This document shows positions 7,384 through 15,838 of a stretch of 64,000 bases of DNA, in pieces; position 1 is the stretch's first letter; every line of letters starts with the position of its first letter. The stretch is from a bacterium (GTDB lineage Bacteria; Eisenbacteria; RBG-16-71-46; CAIMUX01). The notes below the pieces were generated by a model that saw nothing but the letters and a program-made list of their open reading frames with translations, had not been told where the DNA came from and searched no databases. The stretch spans positions 1 to 64,000 of the forward strand of contig JAUIHP010000027.1 of NCBI GenBank assembly GCA_030431975.1, in the 5' to 3' direction. Position numbers and translations under genes: made by a program.

Positions 7384-8472
7384 CTACTTCGATTCGCGAA
7401 CGACGCGGCGCAACCAGGCGGATACGGCATCGCCGAGCAGGATGAGCAGACTTCCAAGCAGGACGAAGTGAACCATCTCGTCATAGCGCACGCCCGCTCT
7501 CGACTCCTGGATGTACCAACCGAGCGAGACGAAGCCGAGGAGTCCCAAGACCGTTGCCTCGCGCACGCAGGTTTCCCAACGGTAGAAGAAGTAGAGCAGA
7601 TAGCGGCCCATCAGCTGCGGTAGAAGCGCGGTGGCGAAGGTCTGCGTTCGTCCGGCTCCGAGCGCGGCCTGCGACGTAGCTGCGCGTTCGTCCGCGTTCT
7701 CGATCGTCTCCCGATAGAGCCGTCCGAGAATCCCAGCGTTGTGAAGAGCCAGAGCGAGAACCGCGGGCCACGCGCCGACGCCGAGTAGGGTGAGCAGGAG
7801 AAAGGCCCAGACGTACTCCGGTATTGCTCGCAGAAGAATGGCGAAGAATCTCACCACTCCCCGCAATGTCCACCAGAGAGAGCGCGCGAGACGGCTCGGG
7901 TTTCCCGGAAGGCCGAAGGGAAACGCGCGGGCGAGGTTGCCGGCCGAAACCGGCGCCATGAACAAGGCACCGAGCCCCGACAGAACCACCGCTGCGACCG
8001 AAAGAGCGAGCGTGGATGTCAGCGCGCGGGGCGCTGTGTCCTGCAAGGTCTCTCGCAGCCACTCGCCATAGACTCCCCAGTTCCAATCAACACCCTGCAG
8101 CGGATAGGGACGGATCTCGGTCAGGAATCGGTCGAGGTTGCGCTGAGCGCGCTCTGTCGTCAGGTCCCCCAGATCAAACGAGCCGCTTGTCCAGGCCCAG
8201 ATGATGACGACGAGACAAAGAACGAGATTGCCTCGAAGGATCCAATCGCGCGGACGAAGTCGTCGGAGTTCAGCAACGCGCTTCTTCCTCTCCCCCTGCC
8301 TCTCCAGGTTTCTGTCTGCGCTCCCGCCTGCTTTTCTATCTGCTTTTCTATCTGCTTTTCTGTCCGCATTCCTCTCCCTGTTTGTGTCGGCGTTTGTGTC
8401 GGCGCTTGTGTCTGCGTTTGCGCGAGCGTTTCTACCTGTGCTACCACCTGTGTTTCTCGTCTGATCGTTCAT
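7384..8472 (-). CDS. phnE: Phosphonate/phosphite-type ABC transporter permease, second copy
   Basis: This 362-residue inner-membrane permease has a core with about six hydrophobic segments and a PhnE-type cytoplasmic loop: ENADERAATSQAALGAGRTQTFATALLPQLMGRYLLYFFYRWE. The start is ATG at 8472, which overlaps the stop of the upstream permease as ATGA. The first ~75 residues are unlike any transporter. They form a hydrophilic run of tetrapeptides of the type (A/D)(R/T)(N/K/S)x, encoded by a 12-bp tandem repeat. This tail would sit in the cytoplasm before the first membrane segment (GNLVLCLVVIIWAW). The gene is last in the phnDCEE operon. The fold is certain; whether the substrate is phosphonate, phosphite or phosphate is not shown. 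Confidence 0.85.
   Translation of the reverse strand: MNDQTRNTGGSTGRNARANADTSADTNADTNRERNADRKADRKADRKAGGSADRNLERQGERKKRVAELRRLRPRDWILRGNLVLCLVVIIWAWTSGSFDLGDLTTERAQRNLDRFLTEIRPYPLQGVDWNWGVYGEWLRETLQDTAPRALTSTLALSVAAVVLSGLGALFMAPVSAGNLARAFPFGLPGNPSRLARSLWWTLRGVVRFFAILLRAIPEYVWAFLLLTLLGVGAWPAVLALALHNAGILGRLYRETIENADERAATSQAALGAGRTQTFATALLPQLMGRYLLYFFYRWETCVREATVLGLLGFVSLGWYIQESRAGVRYDEMVHFVLLGSLLILLGDAVSAWLRRVVRESK
8329..8460. repeat. 12-bp tandem repeat coding for tetrapeptides in phnE
   Basis: Eleven consecutive 12-bp units fill this stretch, three of them nearly identical (TGCTTTTCTATC on the plus strand at 8329, 8341 and 8353). On the coding strand they give ADRK, ADTN and related tetrapeptides. 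Because units are whole codons, copy-number change would lengthen or shorten the tail without a frameshift. Confidence 0.85.
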
Positions 8473-9365
8473 GCGAAGTCGTGCCTTCTTCGAAGAAGCA
8501 CGCTCCAGAACTCGACGATGATGATGAGGCCGAGAAGCGTGTAGAGGTAGGTCCACACTTCGCGGTAGTAGAGGTTCTCGAACGAGGCCGAGATGAAATA
8601 GCCGAGAGTCGGGTACCCGAAGAAACCGAGAACGGCGGCGGAACGAAGGGCGCACTCGAATCGGTAGAGCGCGTAGGCCGTGATGTCCGGTAGCGCTCGG
8701 GGAAAGATGCCGATTGCGAGGACGGTGGCCTCCCCCGCCCCGGCGGCACGCAGTGCCAAACCAGCTCCGCGGGGCGCCTCGTCGATCATCTCGCTGAAGA
8801 TTTTCGCGAGGATCCCGGAGTAGGGCAGGGCAATGGCAAGTACCGCTGTGGCGTGCGAAAGCCCGAAAGCACTAAGAAGCATCATCGCCCAGAGGAGTTC
8901 GTGAACGGAACGAAGCAGTCCGATGAAGAGCCGCGCCACGCCGGTGATCGAAGGACCGACTGTTCGTCGGAGCGCTCTTTGAAAGCCCGTCTCTCCCCCG
9001 ACGAGATCCCCGTCCCACCAAACGCTGGACGCGAGGAAACCGAGGATGAGTCCGGCAATCACAGCCAAACTCATAGCCGCGATCGCGAAAACAAGGGTTG
9101 CCTGGACTCCTTCGAGCACCGCCGGGAGCAGAAAGAGTTCCGAGCCGCTCTCGCTGATCAACGTCGGTTGAAGAGCGGCGCCGAAGAAGTCACGGATGAC
9201 CTTCCAGCTGCGAATCTCGGTGAAGAGCGTGATGGGGTTGAGGCCGAGGTGGACGGCGGCGATCAGACCGGCCGCGAAGATTCCTGTGATGACCCGAGCT
9301 CTTGTGGATCCGCCGAGACGCCCTCGTGGACCCTTGGCGCCGGCCGACCCGGGCTTTGGATTCAA
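8469..9365 (-). CDS. phnE: Phosphonate/phosphite-type ABC transporter permease, first copy
   Basis: This 298-residue PhnE-type permease has a short basic N-terminus, then a membrane segment (RVITGIFAAGLIAAVHLGL) and about five more. The loop that docks on the ATPase reads EMIDEAPRGAGLALRAAGAGEATVLAIGIFPRALPDITAYALYRFE, with the typical G-A-G...P...P pattern. Its start overlaps the phnC stop by 4 bp (ATGA) and its stop overlaps the next permease start in the same way, so the three proteins are probably made in step. Two PhnE subunits imply a heterodimeric membrane channel. Confidence 0.88.
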   Translation of the reverse strand: MNPKPGSAGAKGPRGRLGGSTRARVITGIFAAGLIAAVHLGLNPITLFTEIRSWKVIRDFFGAALQPTLISESGSELFLLPAVLEGVQATLVFAIAAMSLAVIAGLILGFLASSVWWDGDLVGGETGFQRALRRTVGPSITGVARLFIGLLRSVHELLWAMMLLSAFGLSHATAVLAIALPYSGILAKIFSEMIDEAPRGAGLALRAAGAGEATVLAIGIFPRALPDITAYALYRFECALRSAAVLGFFGYPTLGYFISASFENLYYREVWTYLYTLLGLIIIVEFWSVLLRRRHDFA

Positions 9366-10147
9366 CGGTGAGCTCCCTGCTCGATCATCTCTTCTTCGGT
9401 GAGCGAATACAGCCGCGTGAAGGCCTCGGATGAAAGGTTCGACGGATCATCGTCGAACATGACCCGTCCGTTCCGAAGCCCGACGAGTCTGGAGAAGTGA
9501 TCCCGCGCAAGCTCGAGGTTGTGCAGACTCATGACGAGAGTGATCTCCCGCTCGCGCGCCGCGTCACAGAGCAGCCGAACGACATCTCTGGCTCTTGCCG
9601 GGTCGACACTGCTTACGGGTTCATCGGCAAGGAGCACCGCCGGCTCCTGATAAAGCGACCGGGCGATGGCGACTCGCTGCTGCTGCCCACCGGAAAGCTG
9701 GTTCGTCCGGTGATAGAGCTTCTCTTCGATCCCAACGCTTTCGAGAATCTCGTGGATCTGTGCGACGGAACCGCCGCTCGGCAGAAAGAGATCGCGAAGC
9801 AGGCCGAGGAACGAACGGCGACCGGCGCGCACGGCGGCGACGTTCTGATAGACGCGCAATTCCGGAACCAGTCGCAGATCCTGGTAGATGGTCGCGACCG
9901 TAGACCGAAACCGTCGCAGCTCTTTCGGGGAGAGCTGAGAGAGGTCGGTGCCATCGACACGAACCCGCCCTTTTGTCGGTTCGCGGATGGCACCGGCCAG
10001 TCGCAGGAGCGTCGTCTTTCCCGAGCCGCTGGGGCCGACGAGAGCGACCTGCGCTCCGGGGTCGATCCGCAGGTCGACATCGGCCACTCCAATGGTCTCG
10101 CCGTAGCGAACGGTGACGCCATCGAACTCGAGAGACGCTCCGCTCAC
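9362..10147 (-). CDS. phnC: Phosphonate-type ABC transporter ATP-binding protein
   Basis: This 261-residue ABC ATPase of normal length has Walker A GPSGSGKTT near residue 38, a Q-loop (TIYQDLRLVPEL), signature LSGGQQQR, Walker B VLLADEP and the switch His in MSLHNLELA. The RxxxATIYQ region and overall pattern match PhnC rather than amino-acid or lipoprotein importers. It powers import through the two PhnE permeases. It starts 7 bp after the phnD stop and overlaps the next gene by 4 bp. Confidence 0.9.
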   Translation of the reverse strand: MSGASLEFDGVTVRYGETIGVADVDLRIDPGAQVALVGPSGSGKTTLLRLAGAIREPTKGRVRVDGTDLSQLSPKELRRFRSTVATIYQDLRLVPELRVYQNVAAVRAGRRSFLGLLRDLFLPSGGSVAQIHEILESVGIEEKLYHRTNQLSGGQQQRVAIARSLYQEPAVLLADEPVSSVDPARARDVVRLLCDAAREREITLVMSLHNLELARDHFSRLVGLRNGRVMFDDDPSNLSSEAFTRLYSLTEEEMIEQGAHR

Positions 10148-10154
10148 AGCCGAC

Positions 10155-11135
10155 CTAGCGGGCCAGGTCGAGGTCCCGAGCCACGCCCAGGATCTTGTCG
10201 AACTCGGCGTTGGTCGCCGGGATCAACGCCGAACGGCGGAACGCGCCCAGAAGGTTCGCGTCCTTGATGCCGATGAGAGTCTGCTGGAGTTTGTCGGTGA
10301 AGCCGGCGCCGTACATGCGGTCGAGTTCCGGATGCGCCGTGAAGTTGTAGTCTGCGTAGTTCGGCGTCTTCCAAATGACCTTGCAGACCTTGGGATCGAC
10401 CTTGCCCTCGGCGACCATGGCGTCATAGGTCTTGTAGCTGCATGCGCCGACGTCGAACGCGCCACTCGCAACCTGCTCGACCGTCTTGTTGTGCGAACCG
10501 GAGAAGCCGTATTCGTTGGAGAAGAACTCCTCGGGAGTCTTGCCCGACTCCTGACGGATGAAGTACTCGGGCATCAGGCGGCCGGACGTGGACTTCGAAG
10601 AGCCGAAGGTGAACTTTAGGTCGGCGATGGCAGCCGGAAAGTTCGGGCTCTCTTCCAGGCCCGTCGAGGCGTTGGCGATGAAGTAGGAGAAGTAGTCCGG
10701 ATCTTCCGCCCCCTGGACGATGGCGCGTGCGCCACTTACGGCCTGCCGAGCCTGCACTCCGGTCAGTCCGCCGAACCAGGCCAGATGAACGTCGCCGTTC
10801 TTGAACATCTCGACCGACGCTCCGTAGTCGGCCGAAGGCACGTACTCGACGGGAATTCCGAGTTGCTCGCTGAGATAGTCTGCGACCGGATTGTACTTCT
10901 GGCGGAGTTCGGTGGTGTTGTCATCGGGGATCGCGGTGAACTTGAGCGTCGGCTTGGCAGCCTCATCGGAACTTGCCGAGTCGCCCGACTCGCCCCCGCT
11001 GTCACCGCCACCGCAGCCGATCCATGCAAAGGCAAACAGACCCAGGATCCAAGGAGCCATGGAGAGGAATCCGCGTCTACTTCGGGACTCCCCTGTGGGA
11101 CGATGTGAAGATCCGTTCATCAACGCTACGTTCAT
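10155..11135 (-). CDS. phnD: Phosphate/phosphite/phosphonate-binding lipoprotein
   Basis: This 326-residue substrate-binding protein of the PhnD family carries TAIPDDNTTELRQKYNPVADYLSEQLG, VEMFKNGDVHLAWFGG, GSSKSTSGRLMPEYFI and NKTVEQVASGAFDVGACSYKTYD, all family hallmarks. The start at 11135 was chosen for AGAGGG about 9 bases upstream; a longer frame runs to 11237. The leader contains SRSRRGFLSM, a twin-arginine motif, then a hydrophobic stretch and the lipobox WIGC. This points to a Tat-exported lipoprotein, with Cys at about residue 42 as the anchor. A Gly/Ser linker follows. It is the first gene of phnDCEE. No C-P lyase or phosphonatase gene is nearby. Confidence 0.88.
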   Translation of the reverse strand: MNVALMNGSSHRPTGESRSRRGFLSMAPWILGLFAFAWIGCGGGDSGGESGDSASSDEAAKPTLKFTAIPDDNTTELRQKYNPVADYLSEQLGIPVEYVPSADYGASVEMFKNGDVHLAWFGGLTGVQARQAVSGARAIVQGAEDPDYFSYFIANASTGLEESPNFPAAIADLKFTFGSSKSTSGRLMPEYFIRQESGKTPEEFFSNEYGFSGSHNKTVEQVASGAFDVGACSYKTYDAMVAEGKVDPKVCKVIWKTPNYADYNFTAHPELDRMYGAGFTDKLQQTLIGIKDANLLGAFRRSALIPATNAEFDKILGVARDLDLAR

Positions 11136-11205
11136 AAAGTGTTCCCTCTTTCTGGCACAACCGGTGGTCTCACCGCGTCGTTGAGCCGTTCCTTGCCGAC
11201 CGGGC

Positions 11206-11225
11206 CTGACGCAACATTCCGTCAG
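11206..11225. promoter_or_regulatory. Inverted repeat upstream of phnD
   Basis: CTGACG (11206-11211) and CGTCAG (11220-11225) are perfect 6-bp arms 8 bases apart, about 70 bp upstream of the phnD start. It does not look like a Pho box. It may be an operator; there is no direct proof. Confidence 0.3.
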
Positions 11226-11271
11226 TTTGCGATGCATCGGCCGCAGACCATGCGCCCCTCCCGGGTCCCGG

Positions 11272-12948
11272 TCAAGAGGCTTCCCGTCGGCCGCCGGTCA
11301 GGGCAGAAACGACGATTCCTACGATCACCACCGTCAGCGTTCCAACGGTATTGAGATAGAGAAACGCCAAGTCGGTTTGAGCGGACAAGCCGACGGCGAT
11401 CATGCCCACGATCAAGCCGACAAACGCGCCATGTCCGTTCGATTTCTTCCAGATGAAGGCGAGGATGAACGCTCCCAACAAGGATCCGTAGACATAGGAC
11501 CCGACCTTGTTCACGGCTTCGACGAGTGACCCGACAACTTCTGCGTATGCGGCGAAGGCCGTCGCAAATGCGCCGACCAGGACCGTGGCCCAACGGGACG
11601 CCCGGAGCAGAGCGGGGTTCTTTTCGACATCGCCTTCCTTCCGCTTCCGGGCCCACAGATCGAGGACCGCAACGGTCGTCATCGCGTTGATCTCCGAATC
11701 GATGCTGGAGAGGGCCGCAGCGAAGATGGCGGCAAGAAGGAGACCGACGATCCCAATCGGAAGATGCTCAACAATGAAATCAAGGAACACGTAGTTCGTA
11801 TCGCGAACACCGCCACGGATCTCGCGAGCATCGTCACGAAGCCGGTCCGAGTCGGAGAGTAGGTTCTTGTAGTTCTCCGTAGCCTCGTCGACTTCTGCAG
11901 GCTCGGCCGCCACCAGGTCGCGCGCCGCAAGTTCGAGTCGTCCCTGAACGCCGATGTATTCCTCGACCACTGCGGTGTAGGCGCCCCGTTTGCCGTCCGG
12001 TAGCTCGGTCAGCGCGTTCTGGGCGCCAGGTTCGAACGCGATCGGAGATCCCTGCAGAACATAGAAAACGAACAGCAACGTTCCGAGGAACAGAACCAGG
12101 AATTGGAAGGGCACCTTGAAGATTGCGTTCAGGAGTAGCGCACCTTGCGCATCACGTACGGAGCGTCCGGCCAACAGCCGCTGCACCTGACTTTGATCCG
12201 TCCCGAAGTAGGAGAGGAATAGAAAGAGCCCGCCGATCAGACTGCTCCAGATGGTGTACTTCTCTGAGGGGTCCCAGCTCCAGTCGACTGCGGTCAACCG
12301 TCCCGTTTCGCCGGCCAATCGAAGCGCGCCTCCCCACCCCACTTCGCCGACCACGAATTGCGAAACCGCAACGAAGGCTGCGATCAGTCCGACGACCATG
12401 ACGATCATCTGTTTCACGTCGGTCCAGATCACCGCTTTCAAACCGCCGAAAGCGGTGTACGCCACGGCCACTCCACCCATGAAAACGATGGTCGGTTTGA
12501 GGGGAAGTCCAAACATCTTCGAGAGGACAAGCGACGGAGTGTAGATGACGAACCCGACGGAAAGCCCTCGCAGGAACAGAAAGAGGATGGCGGAGAGAAG
12601 GCGCGTCTTTTCATCGAAACGTCGGCCCAGGTACTCGTAGGCCGTGTTGACCCGAAGACGTTGGTAGGCCGGAACCGCCACAAAAGCCAGAATGAGCATG
12701 GCGATCGGAAGGGCGAAGTAGAACTGCACGAAGCGAAGCCCGTCGGCCCAACCCTGACCGGTCGTTCCGACCATCGTGATCGCGGAGGCCTGGGTCGCCA
12801 TGATCGACAGTCCGACCGCCCACCAGGGAACGGCTCGGCCGGCCATGAAATAGTCGTCAACCGATTCGGCCCCCCGACCGCGGCGGGCGCCGTCCCAAAT
12901 GACGTAGACGAGAAAACCGAAGAACAGCAGCCAATCGATCCCGTGCAT
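11272..12948 (-). CDS. Sodium:solute symporter (SSS family)
   Basis: This 558-residue inner-membrane protein has about 13 hydrophobic segments. Family marks include DDYFMAGRAVPWWAVGLSIMATQASAITMVG near the N-terminus, NTAYEYLGRRFDEKTRLL, TDVKQMIVMV and SYFGTDQSQVQRLLAGRS. It would import a small organic solute with sodium. The substrate cannot be read from the sequence; sugars, acids and nucleosides are all handled by this family. A charged loop near residue 350 (EEYIGVQGRLELAARDLVAAEPAEVDEATEN) is longer than usual. The start is ATG at 12948, preceded by AGAGGAGAG. The gene lies 136 bp upstream of phnD on the same strand, so read-through is possible. Confidence 0.88.
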   Translation of the reverse strand: MHGIDWLLFFGFLVYVIWDGARRGRGAESVDDYFMAGRAVPWWAVGLSIMATQASAITMVGTTGQGWADGLRFVQFYFALPIAMLILAFVAVPAYQRLRVNTAYEYLGRRFDEKTRLLSAILFLFLRGLSVGFVIYTPSLVLSKMFGLPLKPTIVFMGGVAVAYTAFGGLKAVIWTDVKQMIVMVVGLIAAFVAVSQFVVGEVGWGGALRLAGETGRLTAVDWSWDPSEKYTIWSSLIGGLFLFLSYFGTDQSQVQRLLAGRSVRDAQGALLLNAIFKVPFQFLVLFLGTLLFVFYVLQGSPIAFEPGAQNALTELPDGKRGAYTAVVEEYIGVQGRLELAARDLVAAEPAEVDEATENYKNLLSDSDRLRDDAREIRGGVRDTNYVFLDFIVEHLPIGIVGLLLAAIFAAALSSIDSEINAMTTVAVLDLWARKRKEGDVEKNPALLRASRWATVLVGAFATAFAAYAEVVGSLVEAVNKVGSYVYGSLLGAFILAFIWKKSNGHGAFVGLIVGMIAVGLSAQTDLAFLYLNTVGTLTVVIVGIVVSALTGGRREAS

Positions 12949-12982
12949 GGCTCTCCTCTGGAACTTCCGTAGGCGTCGGGAG

Positions 12983-12991
12983 ACAATACCA
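12983..12991 (-). promoter_or_regulatory. Extended -10 promoter element for the symporter
   Basis: On the minus strand TGGTATTGT (12991-12983) is an extended -10 about 35 bp upstream of the symporter ATG. GTGACG at 13009-13004 is a weak -35, with a 15-base spacer. Confidence 0.35.
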
Positions 12992-13067
12992 GCCACGAGA
13001 GGCCGTCACCATCAGACACCTGGGGAGAAGTCGCTTGCGGAAAGCACATTTTGAGGCTGGAGAGAAA

Positions 13068-15824
13068 ATGTCGCGACCGACGCACACATACGAGGGGCGT
13101 CGAGGCCCCACACCCGCACGATGGGCGTTCCTATGGCGTCGGCGGCGCCTCCCGCAAGGGGCCCCTCAACAGCTTCGGGGAACTGTCCCGCAACTGGAGC
13201 CGCGAACGCTCTTGCTCGGCCTCATTCACATGTTTCCCCCCGCTCTCGGTCTTGCACCGACTCTCGCTCTCTGCCTGACTCTGTCCCTCGCGCTGACCGG
13301 AGGCCCGGCCCTGGCGCACGCGCCGACCGCGCCGACCGATCCCATCCGACAGTTCGAGCTTTCTCTGCGCGAGCTCGAGCAACCTGGTCGCATCCTCTAT
13401 GTCGTCGCACATCCGGATGACGAGGATTCGGGGCTCCTCGCGCGCCTCTGTCGCGGGGAGGGTCACGAGCTTCTGCTTCTCACTTTGACCCGCGGCGAGG
13501 GTGGCCAGAACGAAGTCGGCACCGAGCTCTTCGACGCCCTCGGCGTGCTTCGCTCGCGAGAGCTGGAGGCGAGCTCGAACTACATCGGCAACCTTCAACG
13601 TTTCAGTCGCGCTTTCGAGTTCGGATACTCCTTCTCCGTCGAAGAGACCTATGACCTGTGGGGCTACGAGCCGATCGTTCGGGAGATCGTCGCCACGATT
13701 CGCGACTTCCAGCCGGACGTGGTTCTGACCATGTGGCCGGGCGGTCCCGGCGGCGGACAGCATCATCAGGCGAGCGCGCGCATGACCTACGACGCGTTCG
13801 AGATCGCGGGCACTGATCGTTGGCCGGAGTTGGGCACACCGCACCGCGCGTCACGACTCTTTCAGCAGGTACGTCGTGACATCGACAACGATCACGCCCC
13901 AGAGCGTTTGGTCGCGTTGGAGACGGGCCAGTACGACGCTGTGCTGGGTTCGACGTATCAGGAGTTCGGACTTCGGGGCCGGGAGTCGCATCAGTGCCAG
14001 GGCATGGCGCGGCTCCGCGAAGTGATGCCGACCTCGACCTCCCGTTGGTACTGGGCGCGTGAATGGTCCGGATCGACGGTTCGGGAACCCTCACCCGCCA
14101 CCGCTTTGGATCACTTCTTCAGCGGACTCGACCTCACGTGGACCGATGACCCGAAATCAGAGGCCAAGGTCGCGCGGCTTCTCGAAGAATCACGCCGCTC
14201 CGAAGGCGCGGACAAGCTGCGCAGAGTTCGCGAGGCCTTTGAGGAACTGAAGTCGACATCCTTCGCGAGCGCATCGCGTGAGGAGACGTGGCGTCGTCGC
14301 TTCCAACGTTTGGTCGCACTCTCGGCGCAGGTTGCGATAGAAGTTCGAGCCGATCGTCGACTCGCCGCGGCCGGGGATGAACTCGACATCTCGATCGGTC
14401 TCTTCTCGAGCGAAGAGGCGGAACTGAAGCTCGAGATCGTCGGCCCGACAACGAGCATCGAAGGCTCGCCCTGGTCCGGCCCCGCCATTCAGGCCGAACT
14501 CGACGGCGAGAACACGTGGAAGGACACGGTCTCGATTCAGCTTCCCCAGAGCATGGAGCCATCGATCGCCCGCCCCGTGCCCCGCGGTCCGGCGGTTGGC
14601 GATGTCGATCCGCGTGAGTTCGCAGCGCCGACCTGGGGCGCGTTCTACGCCAAGCCGACGCTGACCCTGGATGGAATGACTTTCGATCTCGAGCCGGTTC
14701 GAATCGTCAATCAGGAACTCGACGCCGAGCTTCCTCAGACGTTCTATTCAGACCTTCATGTCGTTCCCGATCCCAGCATTCGCACCAAGAACCCGCGCGT
14801 ACCGCTGCCATTGTTCGACGGCCCGGGCGCCGGCGCCGCCGAAACTGAGATCACCTGGTGGGTTTCGTCGCTCAAGGGCGGCGAGATCGAAGTGGTCCCG
14901 TCGGTACCTCCCGGTTGGACCATCGAACCGGCCTCACGCACGGTGTCCCCTCGACCGGGCGCGGAAGTGCCGGCCAAGTTCACGCTGCGTCCGCCCGCCT
15001 CACTGCGCGACGATGCGAATCCAACCGGACCGGAAGTGATCATCGCTGCCCGTGCCCGACATCTCGAGAGCGGAGAGGAAAGCCGTGTCGGCTATCAGCG
15101 GGTCGAGCACCGACACATTCGTCCGGGCGCGCTGCTCGTTTCCTCGGAGTTCACGATCACGCCGTTCCGCGTCGAGATGACCAGCGGACTGCGAGTCGGT
15201 TTCGTCGAGGGATCCGGCGATCAGATGCCGGCCGCACTCAACGTGCTGGGCATCGAGGCCGTTCCCATGTCCGACGCGGATCTTCTCGAGGGAGACCTGG
15301 ATCGCTTCGACGTCATCGTGACCGGAGTGCGGGCCTACAAAGTCCGTGAAGACCTGGCCGCGGCGCAGCCCCGACTGATGGAATGGGTCGAACGCGGCGG
15401 AACGTTGCTTGTGCAGTACAACAAGTTCGAGTTCAACGCGGGCGAGCAAGTATCCAGTCCCTTCGCTCCCTTCCCGGAAACGAAGGTCGGGCGCCGACGC
15501 GTGACCGATCCGGCGTCACCCGTCGTCGTCAATCACGCGGATCATCCTGTGTTTGCGCAGCCGAACCGAATCGTTCCCGGCGACTGGGAAGGTTGGGTCC
15601 AGGAGCGGGGACTCTATTTCCTCGACGTGACCGACCCGCGCTATCTCGATCTGATTACTTTGGAAGATCCCTGGCCTCTCAACGCAGGACCAAAGGGTGG
15701 TGCACTTGTCGACGCACCCGTGGGCGAGGGGCATTGGGTCTATGTGGGTGTCGGGCTCTTCCGCCAGCTGCCAGCGGCCGTCCCCGGTGCCTACCGACTG
15801 CTGGCGAATCTGCTCGCTTTGTAG
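13068..15824 (+). CDS. Large PIG-L/LmbE-family deacetylase, exported
   Basis: The zinc-dependent deacetylase domain (about residues 110-330) shows VAHPDDEDSG, NEVG, and GGGQHHQASARMTYDAFE, the metal-binding and catalytic motifs of PIG-L/LmbE enzymes that remove N-acetyl from GlcNAc-type groups. A beta-sandwich-like middle and a C-terminal domain resembling a class-I amidotransferase fold (FDVIVTGVRAYKVREDL..., GGTLLVQYNKFEF) follow. Large PIG-L proteins of 800-900 residues with such tails are common in FCB bacteria. The start is uncertain. ATG at 13068 has GGAG well placed (918 residues). ATG at 13230 puts the signal peptide (PALGLAPTLALCLTLSLALT) at the extreme N-terminus but lacks a ribosome site. 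It is transcribed away from the symporter. Confidence 0.8.
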   Translation: MSRPTHTYEGRRGPTPARWAFLWRRRRLPQGAPQQLRGTVPQLEPRTLLLGLIHMFPPALGLAPTLALCLTLSLALTGGPALAHAPTAPTDPIRQFELSLRELEQPGRILYVVAHPDDEDSGLLARLCRGEGHELLLLTLTRGEGGQNEVGTELFDALGVLRSRELEASSNYIGNLQRFSRAFEFGYSFSVEETYDLWGYEPIVREIVATIRDFQPDVVLTMWPGGPGGGQHHQASARMTYDAFEIAGTDRWPELGTPHRASRLFQQVRRDIDNDHAPERLVALETGQYDAVLGSTYQEFGLRGRESHQCQGMARLREVMPTSTSRWYWAREWSGSTVREPSPATALDHFFSGLDLTWTDDPKSEAKVARLLEESRRSEGADKLRRVREAFEELKSTSFASASREETWRRRFQRLVALSAQVAIEVRADRRLAAAGDELDISIGLFSSEEAELKLEIVGPTTSIEGSPWSGPAIQAELDGENTWKDTVSIQLPQSMEPSIARPVPRGPAVGDVDPREFAAPTWGAFYAKPTLTLDGMTFDLEPVRIVNQELDAELPQTFYSDLHVVPDPSIRTKNPRVPLPLFDGPGAGAAETEITWWVSSLKGGEIEVVPSVPPGWTIEPASRTVSPRPGAEVPAKFTLRPPASLRDDANPTGPEVIIAARARHLESGEESRVGYQRVEHRHIRPGALLVSSEFTITPFRVEMTSGLRVGFVEGSGDQMPAALNVLGIEAVPMSDADLLEGDLDRFDVIVTGVRAYKVREDLAAAQPRLMEWVERGGTLLVQYNKFEFNAGEQVSSPFAPFPETKVGRRRVTDPASPVVVNHADHPVFAQPNRIVPGDWEGWVQERGLYFLDVTDPRYLDLITLEDPWPLNAGPKGGALVDAPVGEGHWVYVGVGLFRQLPAAVPGAYRLLANLLAL

Positions 15825-15838
15825 CAAGCCCAGGTTCG

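Noticed and set aside
7384-11135. A phosphonate degradation pathway
   Set aside because: Only transport genes are present; no C-P lyase, phosphonatase or regulator of that pathway is adjacent.
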